Under the pieces are notes generated by a model, which saw nothing but the letters and a program-made list of their open reading frames with translations, was not told the origin of the DNA and searched no databases. 64,000 nucleotides of DNA from Emiliania huxleyi CCMP1516 (lineage: Eukaryota; Haptophyta; Isochrysidales; Noelaerhabdaceae). Made by a program: the position numbers and the translations under genes. Positions 1-10,287 of the stretch are shown in pieces. The stretch lies in the NCBI RefSeq assembly GCF_000372725.1, contig NW_005200057.1, positions 44,406 to 108,405 of the forward strand. Direction: 5' to 3'. Each line of letters begins with the position of its first letter. Within the stretch, counting starts at the first letter, position 1.

Positions 1-357
1 CATCCGTCGTGACGCAGTGACTGATCCGGGAGTGAAATCTGACACACCGTCGCGACAGATTGGTCGTGAGACTATGCAGCGGCGGCGATCGGCCGCCACG
101 GCTGCGTGGTGGCGTGGCGACGAGCCGTCGCTGCGAGCGGCGTCTCCGGGAGGCCTCTGGACGGCCTCGGCCCGGGTCTGCGAGGCCGTGGGTGTCAGAG
201 GCGGGCGTGAGGGTCTCTCTGGCGCCTGCGGGTGGTCGGCCGCGCCGCTGTGATTTTTTTGAGAGCGCGACCACAAGACGGGTGGCGACGTCGACCACGT
301 CGACGCGGAGCCGCTGGCGATTTAATATTTAAGATCATACTTGATCAGGCACACCTC

Positions 358-447
358 CCCGTATCTCCCCGTATCTCCCCGCATCTCCCCGCATCTCCCC
401 TCATCTCCCGCCACACACGTCCCCGACACGTCCCCGACACGTCCCCC
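358..447. repeat. Short tandem repeats upstream of the RAD51C-like gene
   Basis: Positions 358-412 hold about five copies of a 10-nt unit close to CCCCGTATCT, and 417-447 about three copies of an 11-nt unit close to ACACGTCCCCG. The 11-nt unit resembles repeats inside introns near 24.2 kb and 25.9 kb. The rest of 1-839 contains no gene I can support. An AT-rich patch near 320-345 could belong to a promoter, but I see no clear TATA box. Confidence 0.75.
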
Positions 448-839
448 CACAGGATCATTTCTGTAGTATGTTCTTCCACTCAGCGACTGTAGCTGAGCTA
501 CTTCTTACGATCGAGATGACGACCTATACCATCCGGCGGGTTAGGGACACTGCGTTGGAGCCGCTTGCGGTTCCCTCGCTGGAAGAACCTGCGGTTCTTT
601 TCTTGAGGCGCCCCGCCGGATTCGAGTCGGATCGATTTTTTTCTCCCTAAATTCTCTTTCTGACAGCGCCAAATGGCCGAAGCTCCTTGCTCGCTCCGCT
701 CGGTAGGCTGGTTGCTGGTAGCACCCCAGCACCGGGGGGGTCCTGAGAGCTCTGGTCGGTGCTCTCTTCAGCACAGTAGTGGGCCCCGAAAGAACTCGCG
801 CCGCCTCGGGCGTTCCCGCTCGGCCGTGCTCACCTCACC

Positions 840-2134
840 ATGGACCTGTCCGCCCTCCCGCTCCCGCCCTCGCGGCTCGCTCTCCTCCACACCGCCGGGT
901 ACCGCAAGCGCAGCGACCTGGACGGCGTCATCGCGGCGACGCTCGCGCAAAAGATTGGCGGCACGGCGGCCGAGGCTGCGCGGCTGCTGGCCAACGTGCA
1001 CTCGGGCGGCAGCAGCTCGGACGACCTGGGCGCAAACTACCTGCGCACCTCGGCTCGCACCGGCCTCGCGCTTCTGCAGGAGGAGCGCGCCGCCCAGAAG
1101 ATTGTCACGCTCGTGCAGCCGCTCGACGAGCTTCTCGGCGGCGGCGTGCGGCCGGGCCAGCTCACCGAGGTTGCGGGCGTGCCCGGCGTGGGCAAGACGC
1201 AGATGGGGATGCAGCTGGCCGTCAACGCCGCCGTCCCTCACGCACTCGGCGGCGCCGGTGGCGAGACGGCCTACATCGACACGGAGGGCTCCTTCTCGGC
1301 GCAGCGGGTGCGCGAGATGGCGGAGGGGCTCGTGGGCTCGCTGTGGCAGAGCCTCGTGGCGTGCCGGCCCGAGGAGCGGGGCGCGCGGGAGGAGGCGCTG
1401 CGCGGCCTCACCTGCGAGGGCGTCCTCTCCGGCATCCACGTCTTTCGCTGCCACGACCTCGCCGAGCTGGTCGCCGCGGTCAAGGGTCTCTGCGCGTTTG
1501 CCGAGGGGCGCTCGTCGCGCGTGCGCCTGGTGGTGGTCGACTCGGTCGCGTTCCACTTCCGGCACGAGAACCTCCCCTTCGCGCGCCGGCTCCAGCTCCT
1601 CGGAACCGTCAGCCAGGCGCTCCTCGACTTTGCGCGCGCCGAGCGCGCCGCGGCGGTGCTGGTGAACCAGGTGACGACACCTCGCAGACACTGCCCAGAC
1701 ATTTCCCAGAGATTGCCTGGACGCTTCCTAGACACTTCCTCTCTTGCCAATCAGGTGACGACGAAGGTCAACGACGCGACCAACGACTCGTTCCTCGCGC
1801 CTGCGCTCGGCGAGTCGTGGGCAGACTGCCGCACCAAGCGCGTGCTCCTGGAGTGGCAAGGGTTCGACGGTGTGGTAGTGTATGATAGGCGCACACCTGC
1901 CACACCAAGCTGATGCTCGAGTGGCGGCAGCGCACCCGCGTCGCGCGCCTCTACAAGGGCGGCCCGCCCGGCTGCGTGCCTTACCAGGTCCTCACCGAAG
2001 GTGTGCGCAGGGCGGAGGGCGCAGCGGCGGCGGCGCCCGAGCTGGCTGCGGCGTCGCTCGCGCGGCAGCGGGACGAGCAGGCGGGCGCTTGGGCGGCGCA
2101 GGAGCCGAAGCGGCAGCACACAGGCGACTCGTGA
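840..2134 (+). CDS. RAD51C: RAD51C-like DNA repair ATPase
   Basis: RecA/RAD51-family recombinase paralogue, expected to act in the nucleus in homologous recombination. Exons 840-1670, 1755-1841 and 1910-2134 join in frame to a protein of about 380 residues, near the usual RAD51C length. The Walker A motif is GVPGVGKT and the Walker B strand is LVVVDSVAFHFRH. The C-terminal block VTTKVNDATNDSFLAPALGESW followed by TRVARLYKGG matches RAD51C better than RAD51, DMC1 or XRCC3. Intron 1 (84 nt) contains no in-frame stop, so its retention would leave the frame open. Intron 2 (68 nt) is needed to reach the LMLEWRQRT segment; without it the protein ends early at 1913. Both introns have GT-AG borders and are flanked by repeated exonic sequence (see findings). 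The start is the first ATG that precedes conserved sequence. The family call is firm and the exact paralogue fairly firm. Confidence 0.87.
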
Positions 2135-2538
2135 GGCGGGAATCGGACGAGCGCCCAGTGGCAGCTCTCCCCTGTCCAGAGTCCACGCACCGCGCATGCA
2201 CTTGAGGAGGCTTTCGGGTGGCTGGGGTGCACTTGCCCACGGCTTCTCTTGCTACTTCTGTCGGGTGACAATCGTACGTTCGCCTATCTTTGTCTATGTC
2301 CGCCGCGGTGTAATAGTGAAAGAGACTGTCGAGCGGGAGGAGAAGTAAATACCTGGCAGGTTTTAAACCTGCTACGTACCTGGGTACGAACCCTACGTAT
2401 ACGTGCATGTTTATCTTTATGGGGTCTGCTGAAGTGAGTGAACGAATGGCGGCGTGGGCTGCGAGCAACGAGCTGAGAGCGGCGACATGAATCATGATGC
2501 TGAACCGCACACACAGTCACAGAGCCGGTGTGCGCGGT

Positions 2539-4500
2539 TCACAGCGGGCCCGAAATGCCCTGCCGGTACCCCTGCGCGACCAGCGCATGCGCTGAGCGGT
2601 GCGCCCTGCCCCTCGCCCACCAGAGTGCAAGGCAGCAGAGGAGTCCGCCGCATACCGCTGCCGGCCCGCCGCCGCCCACCGCCGCCCAACCCTCCGGCGC
2701 GGCTGCCTCGCCGGCGGCGGAGAAGGCGGTGAAGGCGGGCTCCGCGCCGGGCTGCGGCTTCAAGCTTGGGACGATGAGGCGGTCGATCGCGTTGTGGTAC
2801 CTACGCGGTGCTCTCGCAGGGGGGTGGGGAGGAGAGGCGCGGCTGCGGCGTGGGGAGGAGAGGCGCGCGCATGTACGGCTTGTACGACTCGCCTGCAGGA
2901 AGGTTCAGAGAGGGTTCAGAGAGGGCCCAGAGAGGGTTCAGAGAGGGTTCAGAGAGGGTTCAGAGAGGGTTCAGAGAGGGCTCAGAGAGGGTTCAGAGAG
3001 GGCCCGGAGAAGAGAGGGGTCCCGATGTGCCCTGCTCACGCCACTCGCCTCCAAAGAGGTAGAAGGCGCCACTCGACGGGTCGCGGACAACGCCTTGCCG
3101 GTAGCGGTGAGTCGGCGAGCTCGGCGTGCTCACGCGGCGCCAGCCTCCTCCCGCGTACACCCACGCGTCGCCGTAGCACGTGCACCTGCGGCAGGCCGAC
3201 TCGCGCACTGACTCTCGCGCCCCCGACTCTCGCGCCCCCGGACCTCCCTTTCCGCAACCCTCGGCTCGGACAATCTCCGTCAATCTCGGTCAATCTGAGT
3301 CAATCTGAGTCAATCTGAGTCAATCTGAGTCAATCTCGGCCAGTCTCGCGAGCCGCACCCGGGCGTGCAGTGTGCTCCGCCGTACAGCAGCAGGCTGTCG
3401 GGCGGCGCCGCGACGAGGGAGGCGTGCGATCGGGCAGCCGGCGCAAGCGGCACGGGCCCGTGGCCCAGCCGGCTCTGCGTGAGAAGCGACCAGCGCCGCG
3501 TCGTCGCGTCAAAGTGCCACAAGTCGTCGAGCGGGGTGGGCGGGGAGCGGCTGCCCGGCTTGCCGCGCCGCGTGCCGCCGAAGACGAAGAAGCCGCGCCC
3601 GTCCGGCGCCGCGCCTACCGCCACTCCCTCGCGTGTCGGCGTCGCGTCGCGAGGCGGAGAGGGCGCGGCGGGGAGGGCGCGCGCTTGCGGCGGCGGCGTG
3701 GCGCGTGCCCGGGTGCTGCCCTCCTGCGGATGCGACCGCCGCCGCGTCGTCCACCTGCCATGGTAGTGATCGAGATCAATTGGACGACGATCGGATGAGA
3801 GACCCACCAGACCTTGCGAGCTCCAGGCCGCACCTTTGTCCACGCACGGGCGGCGAAGGAGAAGCGCCACGTGTCGTCGCGTTCGAGCCCGCCGTAGACG
3901 TACATCGCGTCGCCTGCGGCAGGCGGCTGGCTCTGAGGGAGGGAGGGAGGGAGGGAGGGAGGGAGGGAGAGAGAGAGAGACAGAGAGAGAGAGAGACAGA
4001 GAGACAGAGAGAGAGAGCGGTGGCGTCGCGCCGACGAGGGCGGCCACATGCAGCGCGCGCTTCGGCGGCGCCCTGCCGGCCGGCGTGACGGACGACCACG
4101 TGAAGCTACTCAGGTCGAGCCGCCAGAGCTCCGAGTTCCACGCCTTGAAGACATAATTGTGCAGCGAGTGCTTGTGCCCGCCGTCGTCGCCGCCGTACAT
4201 GTAGAGGCCGCCGTCAAACACGACGGCGGAGGCGGAGTAGCGCGCCGACGGCGCACCGTGCCGTTCGCCGCGGTGCACCTGCCGCCACGCGCCGCGCGAC
4301 ACCTCAAACACCCACGCGTCGGACAGCCATGCCGGCTGGCGGATGTCGTGGTTGTAAAAGTAGCCGTGCGTTACGACGATGCGGCCTTCGTGCCACACGA
4401 CGCACGCCGAGTAACGCACCGACGGGTGCGCGGAGTCGCCGATCATCGGGCGGTGCTCGGGCAACACCACGTCCCAGGCGGCAAGAGTCGGGTCGGGCAT
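2539..4500 (-). CDS. Kelch-repeat protein with a C-terminal membrane segment
   Basis: Predicted beta-propeller protein anchored by one C-terminal hydrophobic segment (VCGGLLCCLALWW), so probably a tail-anchored or type I membrane protein. Kelch blades are recognised by repeated glycine pairs followed by aromatic residues: LYMYGGDDGG, MYVYGGLERDD, FFVFGGTRRG, LLLYGGAHC, FYLFGGE. I reconstruct six exons: 4500-4032, 3913-3834, 3723-3359, 3185-3049, 2892-2871 and 2800-2539, summing to 1335 nt (444 residues plus stop). Each junction restores a kelch blade. Donors of introns 1, 4 and 5 are GC; introns 2 and 3 are GT. The introns hold simple repeats, with a purine microsatellite in intron 1 and 10-11-nt tandem repeats in introns 3 and 4. 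The start ATG at 4500 precedes MPDPTLAAWDVV; longer N-terminal readings lack conserved character. Substrate and partners are unknown. Confidence 0.8.
2898..3003. repeat. 11-nt tandem repeat inside kelch gene intron 4
   Basis: About nine copies of an 11-nt unit close to GTTCAGAGAGG, with a few CCCAGAGAGG variants, fill most of the 156-nt intron 2893-3048. Confidence 0.9.
3277..3341. repeat. 10-nt tandem repeat inside kelch gene intron 3
   Basis: Six or so copies of a 10-nt unit, GTCAATCTGA with a GTCAATCTCG variant, lie within intron 3186-3358. Confidence 0.9.
3937..4018. repeat. GGGA/GAGA purine microsatellite in kelch gene intron 1
   Basis: A run of GGGA units passes into GAGA and CAGAGAGA units. 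It lies within intron 3914-4031. On the coding strand it is a long pyrimidine tract ahead of the acceptor. Confidence 0.9.
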
Positions 4501-4627
4501 CGTCGCGCGCTGGATTGAAGAAAAATGCGGCAGCCGGCGGTATGAACAGGAGCGTTGTCGGGCATTGGGAGGCCAGAAGAAAAGAATCCGGCGTGAGGAG
4601 ACCGGGGCGCGCGCGAGTCCTCGACCG

Positions 4628-4890
4628 AAGAGAGCTGGCCCCACTTCCCGGGGAGGGGCGGCGTGGCGATCCAATGCCGCCGCCCTCGCCCGAGGAGTCG
4701 GGCATGGGATCACCGTCGGTGATAGCGACAGAATCGGACAGAGTCAGAGAAGACGAGACGGTGGCGGGGCCGCGGCTGAAAAAGGCTAGCAGGGGCTAGG
4801 AGGGGAGGTCGGGCCCCGCGCCCGTCGGATGATCATCGGAAGGCGAACAAGAGGAAGAACTCAGAGGAGAGGGGAGCCTCCTCCGGAGTG
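4628..4890 (+). repeat. Dispersed repeat copy 1, inverted partner at 34985-35236
   Basis: This stretch is repeated in inverted orientation about 30 kb away with roughly 90 percent identity. Both copies can be read as a similar short peptide starting MPxPSPEESGMGSPS and containing AGPRLKKA, ending at 4799 here and running longer in the other copy. Here the repeat ends just before the start of the membrane-protein gene at 4912 and may supply its 5' leader. It could be a fragment of a mobile element or a duplicated gene 5' end. Confidence 0.75.
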
Positions 4891-4911
4891 ATCGTCGACC
4901 AGTCCAGTGCG

Positions 4912-5715
4912 ATGGCGTCGGCAGCTGGCAAGCCAGTGGTGTCGCAACGCACAGCCAAGCAACGGAAAGGCTTCTGCGACCACCTCGAGGACGGCCGGAT
5001 GGATAATCAGAAAATCATCGCCGTGCTGGCAGCGCTGAACGTCGCTTCCCTCTGCTGCTATGCCGCCGAGTACATGGCGACCGGACACGTCGTCGCTAGT
5101 TCGGGGACGAAGGTCTCGGGCTGGCACGAGGTCCCGGCCACCGTCGCCTTTTTGGGTTTCGTGCATCAGGCCTTCAAGAAGGGCGGCTGGCACGCGCTGA
5201 TCGGAAAGGTCTCGATCGTCGCGGCGGTTCTGTGCCTAGCCTTTGTGGTCCCGAATCTCAGGCCCGGCATCCTGATGCAGTTCGAGTGGGCCGAGGCGCT
5301 CAAGCGCTCCATGGGCGACGGCGTGCTGGTCCTTCTCATCCGAGTGTGGAACGAGGCCGTGAATATCCACCAGTTCATGCTCTACGGAGTGCTGCTGCTG
5401 CACCAGCTCTACAGAGGCTACGTGGCCGTGCGGGTGCACAAGGACGTCGGGCAGCACAAGCGCCACATGCAGAGCGCCACCATGTTCCTCTTTGGCCCCC
5501 TCGCCCAGCGCTTCTGCTTCAACCACCTGACGCCCAAGCGCGCCGAGCACGCGGTGCTGTGGCAGGTTGGGACCTACTCCGCCCTCATGCTCCTGATCGA
5601 CCAGTCCGCCGCCAGGCCGACGCTGCGAGCCACGCTGGCCCTCGCCCTCGTCCTCGCGGGGGTCTTTGTCGGCCGAGGCGAGAGCGGCTTGCAGTGCATG
5701 CTCGTGATCGCGTAG
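4912..5715 (+). CDS. Multipass membrane protein, unknown function
   Basis: Single-exon gene of 267 residues if translation starts at ATG 4912 (MASAAGKP); an in-frame ATG at 4888 is also possible. Hydrophobic segments suggest several membrane helices: around IIAVLAALNVASLCCYAAEY, VPATVAFLGFV, VSIVAAVLCLAFVV, FMLYGVLLLHQLYRGY, and two near the C terminus (YSALMLLI and LALALVLAGVFVG). A central loop carries His and Arg residues (HQLYRGY, HKDVGQHKRHM, FNHLTPKRAEH). I do not recognise the family. The leader lies in a dispersed repeat, and the downstream region is a repeat cluster, so the gene could have been captured or duplicated with mobile DNA. Confidence 0.6.
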   Translation: MASAAGKPVVSQRTAKQRKGFCDHLEDGRMDNQKIIAVLAALNVASLCCYAAEYMATGHVVASSGTKVSGWHEVPATVAFLGFVHQAFKKGGWHALIGKVSIVAAVLCLAFVVPNLRPGILMQFEWAEALKRSMGDGVLVLLIRVWNEAVNIHQFMLYGVLLLHQLYRGYVAVRVHKDVGQHKRHMQSATMFLFGPLAQRFCFNHLTPKRAEHAVLWQVGTYSALMLLIDQSAARPTLRATLALALVLAGVFVGRGESGLQCMLVIA

Positions 5716-5781
5716 GGAGGGTATGCGCGGTCCGCGGTGAGGGGGCCGGGCGTGTGTGAGTGAGCGAAAAAGCCTGCAAAG

Positions 5782-6047
5782 CTATAAATAAATAAAACGG
5801 GCACGCCAAACGAGGGGTGGGAGAAGGACAGGGTTCCCACCTGCAAAGCTGAAAGAAAGAAAGAAAACGGACAACCCAAGGGAGGGATGGGAGGACGGCA
5901 CGCCGCCACATAAATAAATAAATAGAGCAGTCATCTCCAGGGAGAGATGGGCGACGCACACGAACACAGAGGGACAGTGCGCACCCCGCCCCGCTCGCAG
6001 GGCGTGTGCATCACACAGCACGCCGCCACCACACAGGGCAAAGACAG
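5782..6047. repeat. Cluster of dispersed repeat units between two genes
   Basis: Contains GAAA and TAAA microsatellite stretches joined to blocks that recur elsewhere. One block, near 5855-5900 and 6015-6045 (core ACCCAAGGGAGGGATGGGAG), recurs at 37885-38050 and inverted at 47643-47735 and 56262-56336. A second block, 5910-6017 (core AGAGCAGTCATCTCCAGGGA), recurs at 33933-34036. No coding function is evident. Confidence 0.8.
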
Positions 6048-6090
6048 AGTAAAATTCTTCTTCTCCAGTGTTTAAATTCTTCTTCTCGCG

Positions 6091-7506
6091 ATGTCCACCC
6101 CGCCGCGCCGCCACTCGCGCCGCCTCGCCGCCGCCGCCTCCGCCGCGCCCCCGCCAAGTACGCCGCCGCCCGCCCGCCTCCTCGACCTCCCCACGGACCT
6201 CCTCGTGCGCGCCCTCTCTCGCTGCGACCCCGCCGACATCGCTCGCGTCGCGGCCGTCTCGCTGCTCTTCCACGCCTCGCTCGCCGTGGAGGCCATCCGC
6301 TTGTGGGCGCAAGAGCGCGGCTTCGAGCTGCCGGCGCAGCCAGAGGGCGAGAGCTGCGCCGTGCGGTGGCTGTGCTTTGCTGCGCTGCTGCGCGAGGCCA
6401 ACCCGCCGGTGAGGGCTGCGGCAGGCTCCTCGCACAGCCTCTTCATCGACGGCGAGGGGCGGCTCTCGTCGTGCGGCTCGGAACCGGAGGGCGAGGAGGA
6501 GGACGAGGACGAAGAGGAGGTATTTCAAGGCCTTCTCGGCCATGACGAGAGCGTGACGCGGCTCAATACGCCGACCCGCTTCCCTTCTCCGCTGGGCGGC
6601 GAGCGTGCCGTGAGCGTGTCGGCGGGACGCAAACACAGCCTCGCAATCACCGCCGACGGCGCTGTCTTGAGCTGGGGCGATGAAGAGTTTGGCAAGAAGG
6701 TGGAGGCCTTTGCTGGGCGGCGCGTCGTCGCTGTGTCGGCTGGAGCCGATCACAACCTCGCCCTCACCGCCGATGGCGCTGTCTGGAGCTGGGGCTGGGG
6801 AAGTTTTGGCGCGCTGGGCCACGGCGACGAGCAGGACCAGCTGCAGCCGAAGAAGGTTGAGGCCTTGGCAGGGCGCGTCGTCGCTGTGTCGGCTGGAGGA
6901 TACCACAGCCTCGCCATCACCGCCGACGGCAGCGTCTGGAGCTGGGGCCGTGGAGCCCTTGGCCGGCTGGGCCACGGCGACCGGCAGAGCCAGCTGCTGC
7001 CCAAGAAGATCGAGGCCTTGACTGACCTGCGCGTTGTCGCTGTGTCGGCGGGATACTTTCACAGCCTCGCCATCACCGCCGGTGGCGCTGTCTGGAGCTG
7101 GGGCGCTGGAGAGGATGGCCAGCTGGGCCACAGCGACGAGCAGGACCAGCTGCTGCCCAAAAAGGTCGAGGCCTTCACCGGCCAGCGCGTCGTCGCTGTG
7201 TCGGCTGGATGCGACCACAGCTTCGCCATCACCGCCGATGGCAGCCTCTGGAGCTGGGGCCGTGGAGAGGATGGCGAGTTGGGCCACGGCGACGAGCAGC
7301 GCCAGCTGCTGCCCAAGAAGGTCGAGGCCTTTGCTGGCCAGCGCGTCGTCGCTGTGTCGGCGGGAATCGACCACAGCATCGCCATCACCGCTGACGGCGC
7401 TGTCTTCACCTGGGGCGGTGGCGAGACCGGCTGCCTAGGCCACGGAGAGGACCTGTCGAACCAGCTGCTGCCCAAGAAGATCGAGGCGTGGGGCCTGGGG
7501 CGGTGA
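6091..7506 (+). CDS. F-box and RCC1-repeat protein, copy 1
   Basis: Single-exon, 471 residues. The N-terminal F-box (about residues 30-75, RLLDLPTDLLVRALSRC) would bind SKP1 in an SCF ubiquitin ligase, by family analogy. The rest, from about residue 110, is an RCC1-type seven-bladed propeller with repeats of the form VVAVSAGxxHSLAITADG followed by WSWG and LGHG, probably the substrate-binding part. An acidic insert (EEEDEDEEEVF) precedes the propeller. Two intact paralogues lie at 28704-30137 and 32057-33484, and a broken one at 10288-10767. The AT-rich motif AAATTCTTCTTCTCGCG ends immediately before the start ATG and recurs upstream of the paralogues. RCC1-type exchange activity cannot be inferred from sequence alone. 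Confidence 0.87.
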   Translation: MSTPPRRHSRRLAAAASAAPPPSTPPPARLLDLPTDLLVRALSRCDPADIARVAAVSLLFHASLAVEAIRLWAQERGFELPAQPEGESCAVRWLCFAALLREANPPVRAAAGSSHSLFIDGEGRLSSCGSEPEGEEEDEDEEEVFQGLLGHDESVTRLNTPTRFPSPLGGERAVSVSAGRKHSLAITADGAVLSWGDEEFGKKVEAFAGRRVVAVSAGADHNLALTADGAVWSWGWGSFGALGHGDEQDQLQPKKVEALAGRVVAVSAGGYHSLAITADGSVWSWGRGALGRLGHGDRQSQLLPKKIEALTDLRVVAVSAGYFHSLAITAGGAVWSWGAGEDGQLGHSDEQDQLLPKKVEAFTGQRVVAVSAGCDHSFAITADGSLWSWGRGEDGELGHGDEQRQLLPKKVEAFAGQRVVAVSAGIDHSIAITADGAVFTWGGGETGCLGHGEDLSNQLLPKKIEAWGLGR

Positions 7507-7896
7507 GCGATGGGGGGCGGAAGCCGGAACGGAGCGGGGTCTTTGATGAGCCTGTGAGTCTGTGAGCCTGTGCCCTGACTTGGCACTTGGGGGTATGAGG
7601 AGAAGGACATTTGCGCGCAGGCGGCGCCTAGGGCGGCGCGGGCGGCTCGCGTCGTCGAGGCTCGAGCGGACGCGCTTTTTCGTGTACAATTTCAAAAAAA
7701 AACGCATGGCGGTGACCCCGTGTGCGTCTGCGTGCGGGGCGTGAGGTGACTGGAGTGACTCATATATGAACCCCACACACACACCACCGCGGGGTATGGG
7801 CCATGCAGCGCGCTGGGGGCGGCGCGGGACCAGCTCCTCTCTTTCCGGTGGGTGGGTGGGTGGTGGTGGGGGGGGGGGGCAAGGGGGTTCATTTAT
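7507..7896. other. Intergenic, no gene seen
   Basis: Contains an A-rich run near 7694, a GGGTGGGTGG/poly-G tract at 7847-7880, and CACACACACC sequence near 7777. The two flanking genes converge here, so it probably holds their 3' ends. I see no convincing coding or RNA gene. Confidence 0.6.
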
Positions 7897-9463
7897 TCAC
7901 AACACGCACGTGACGCCCTTCGCCGCGCACGCCGCCCCGAGCGCGACGGCCGCCGCCTCGCTCGCCGCGTGACGCCGGAGGGACAGCCGCGCGAGGCTCG
8001 CCGGGGCGTCGTCCGCCGCGACCGCCGCCGCCAGCGCCTCGACGCCTCGGTCGCCCACCCCATTCTCGTCGAGGTGCAGCTCGCGGAGGGAGGTCGCGCG
8101 CGGGAGCGCCGCCGCCAGCGCGGCGGCGCCCTCGTCGCCCACGCCGTTCCAGTTGAGCGAGAGCTTCTCGCACGGCGCCAGCGCCCCGGCCGCCATCAGC
8201 GACGCGATGGCCGCCGCCTCGGCGCCGCCCCAGCCGAGGTCGACGAACTCGAGCACCGCCTGAAGCAATCGTGCCACGCTCTCGCGCTGATGGCTGGGGC
8301 CGCGGCGGGTGGGTGAAGAGATGGGAGGCTGCAGGCAGGCGGCAGAGGCATCGAGACAGGGCAGCAGTGGAAGGCATGCACACTGGAAAGGCGTACACAG
8401 GAGTGAGAGGAGGAGGAGGCGGTGGGGCGGATGCAGCAGTGAGAGGCGCGCGCCGCGGCGGCGAAGCGCTCGGCGAAGCCGGCGCGGTAGAGGTCCGCGA
8501 CCAGCGGGCGGTCGCACTTTCCGTTGGTGAAGCCCTTCGACTCGAGGGCGGCGGCGAACTCGTCCGGCGGCAACGGCGCGCGGCGGCGCTGCCGGCACTG
8601 CGCCTGCAGCTCGGCCCACCTGCGATTCACCGCGCCGTCGCGCTTAGAGCCGGCTGTCACAGGTCTGTGGCGTCGGTTAAGCTCTTATGAGCGGGTGACA
8701 GGTGGGGAGCCGAAGGAGGGGAGCTAGCTTCCACGAGCTGGGCTCGCCGGCTCTTCTCGCCCGTGTCGAGGCCGAGGTCGAGCAGCTTGCGCGAGTCTTT
8801 GACGAGCGCCGCCCAGGAGGCCTCGCAGAAGCACCAGCCGCGGTCGGGGTACGGCGCGGTGTTGCCCGACCGCCTGTACCGCGCGGGGTCGTCATAGTCG
8901 GGCGGGAAGGCGGTCAGCATAAAGACAAACGTCTCCGGGTGCGAGTAGAAGGCGCCGAGGCTGCCCAGCGCACGCTTGAAGAGCACGTCCTCCGCCGGGT
9001 ACCGGCCGCCCTCGTCGGTGTGAGTGCGCGGCTGCGGCGCGCCTCCGGCGCCGCGGCAGCGTTGGTGGATGCACATAAAGTCAATGAAGACTGCGAACCG
9101 GCCAAAGGACTTGACAAGCAGTTTGAGTGCGCGGCCAACCACGCGGAGGTTGTGGCCCCGAGGGTCCGGGTGGTCGGGCTGGAGCCAGCAGTGCGAGCAG
9201 CAGGCGATGCGGAGGAACGGGAACGGGTTCTGCGCCGCTTTGAGCTCCGAGAGGGAGACAAACGCAGCATCGGGCAGCGCCTGGCGCGGCAGCATTACGC
9301 CGTCGGGTCGCTCGGACTGCTCGATGAGGTAGCTTGCATCGATGAGCGCCACGGCGCCAGAGGAGAGCACGCTCTCGAAGTCGGAGCCGCCGCGCGCGAG
9401 CCAGAGCTGAGCGGCCTCGTCGGTGACAGCGACACTGGTGGTAGCGGGCATGTGCGGTTGCAT
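7897..9463 (-). CDS. HET/TIR-like domain protein with C-terminal leucine-rich repeats
   Basis: Three exons, 9463-8748, 8619-8457 and 8259-7897, join to exactly 414 codons (413 residues). The N-terminal half contains FAVFIDFMCIHQRCR and later RGWCFCEASWAALVKDS, a pattern reminiscent of HET-type or TIR-like modules in fungi and protists (W/FIDxxCxxQ plus a WCxxE block). A linker follows (PPDEFAAALE, FTNGKCDRPLVADLYR). The C-terminal exon has leucine-rich repeats of the RNI type (LSLNWNGVGDEGAAALA, LRELHLDENGVGDRGVEALA). Both introns are GC-AG, and the first shows a diverged exonic duplication (KSRRAQLVE versus VNRRWAELQ). ATG 9463 or 9451 is the likely start, downstream of a CAATTCTTTTGG motif on the coding strand. 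The layout resembles an immune-type sensor, but no function can be assigned. The family memory is mine and unverified. Confidence 0.72.
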
Positions 9464-9765
9464 ATCTTGGCCGCGCTGCGCTTCGATGAGACGCGAGTTT
9501 GTTGCGTGGCTTGGGGGCAACAGCTCCTTGACGTCTAGGGGCGCCTTTGGCCCTGGCGGCGGCGGCCCGGCGTGGGAGCCAAAAGAATTGAAACCCGCGC
9601 GCAAAGTTTTCTTTTCCTCGCGATCATAAGGAGTGCACAGATTGGGTGTTTCCACAATCAAACCGTCCGTGAAGAGTGCTTGATTCACGGACAGCGAGGC
9701 TGCCCGCATGTTCAATCGTTGCCCGCAAGCGGAGCTCCCCACCGGGGGCTTGAAGACACTGAGCC

Positions 9766-9802
9766 GAGCGCGCGCCGGCGGCGGACCGCCGCCGGCGCGC
9801 TC
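9766..9802. repeat. Strong GC-rich hairpin
   Basis: Arms GAGCGCGCGCCGGCGGCGG and CCGCCGCCGGCGCGCTC are complementary apart from two extra bases in the first, with almost no loop. It lies upstream of the HET/TIR-LRR gene. No role is evident. Confidence 0.7.
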
Positions 9803-10127
9803 GCTTCGGCGGATGGCTGAGCGGCACAGTTTCTGGCCGCCCGGCCTGCGAGCTGTCGCCGCGAGACGATCGAAGGCGCTCAGTTCAAGCGCGCCGCCAT
9901 GCCAGATCTCGCCCCACGCCCCGACCAGACCAGGCAGTGCGTGCAGGAATGATGCAGGCATGATAACCGGGTGTGGTGAGCACGCCAGCGGCACCGCTGC
10001 GCACTCTCAGGGTCGCAGCCGCCGATCTCGTGAGGGAGGGGCGTGGGTCGGGGCGGGTGCGAGAGAGTCGAGGAGCGCGGCGCGCGCGTGCGCGCGTGGG
10101 GTAAGTCGGTTGATATTTCATCACTGG

Positions 10128-10134
10128 TATAAAA
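10128..10134 (+). promoter_or_regulatory. TATA-like box upstream of the F-box pseudogene
   Basis: TATAAAA within CTGGTATAAAAGACC, about 154 nt before the pseudogene ATG at 10288. AT-rich sequence is rare here, so the match stands out. No transcript evidence. Confidence 0.4.
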
Positions 10135-10287
10135 GACCCAAAACGGCACGCGCGCCGCGCGCACGCGCGCTCGCATCACCTCACAACACTCACAAATCAA
10201 AGAGATGCGGGCAGCCGCTCGCGCGAGGGTTTCTTCGATCAAAAAAGGGACGTCCGCGAATCTGTGCACGGCTCATGTTCACACCAT

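Noticed and set aside
541-650. GGATTCGAGTC-like word followed by a T run, considered as a tRNA or other polymerase III gene
   Set aside because: No A-box at the right distance, and the arms do not pair into a cloverleaf.
673-1691. Long open frames on both strands overlapping the RAD51C-like gene
   Set aside because: Arg/Ala/Pro-rich products without motifs; they are frame shadows caused by high GC content.
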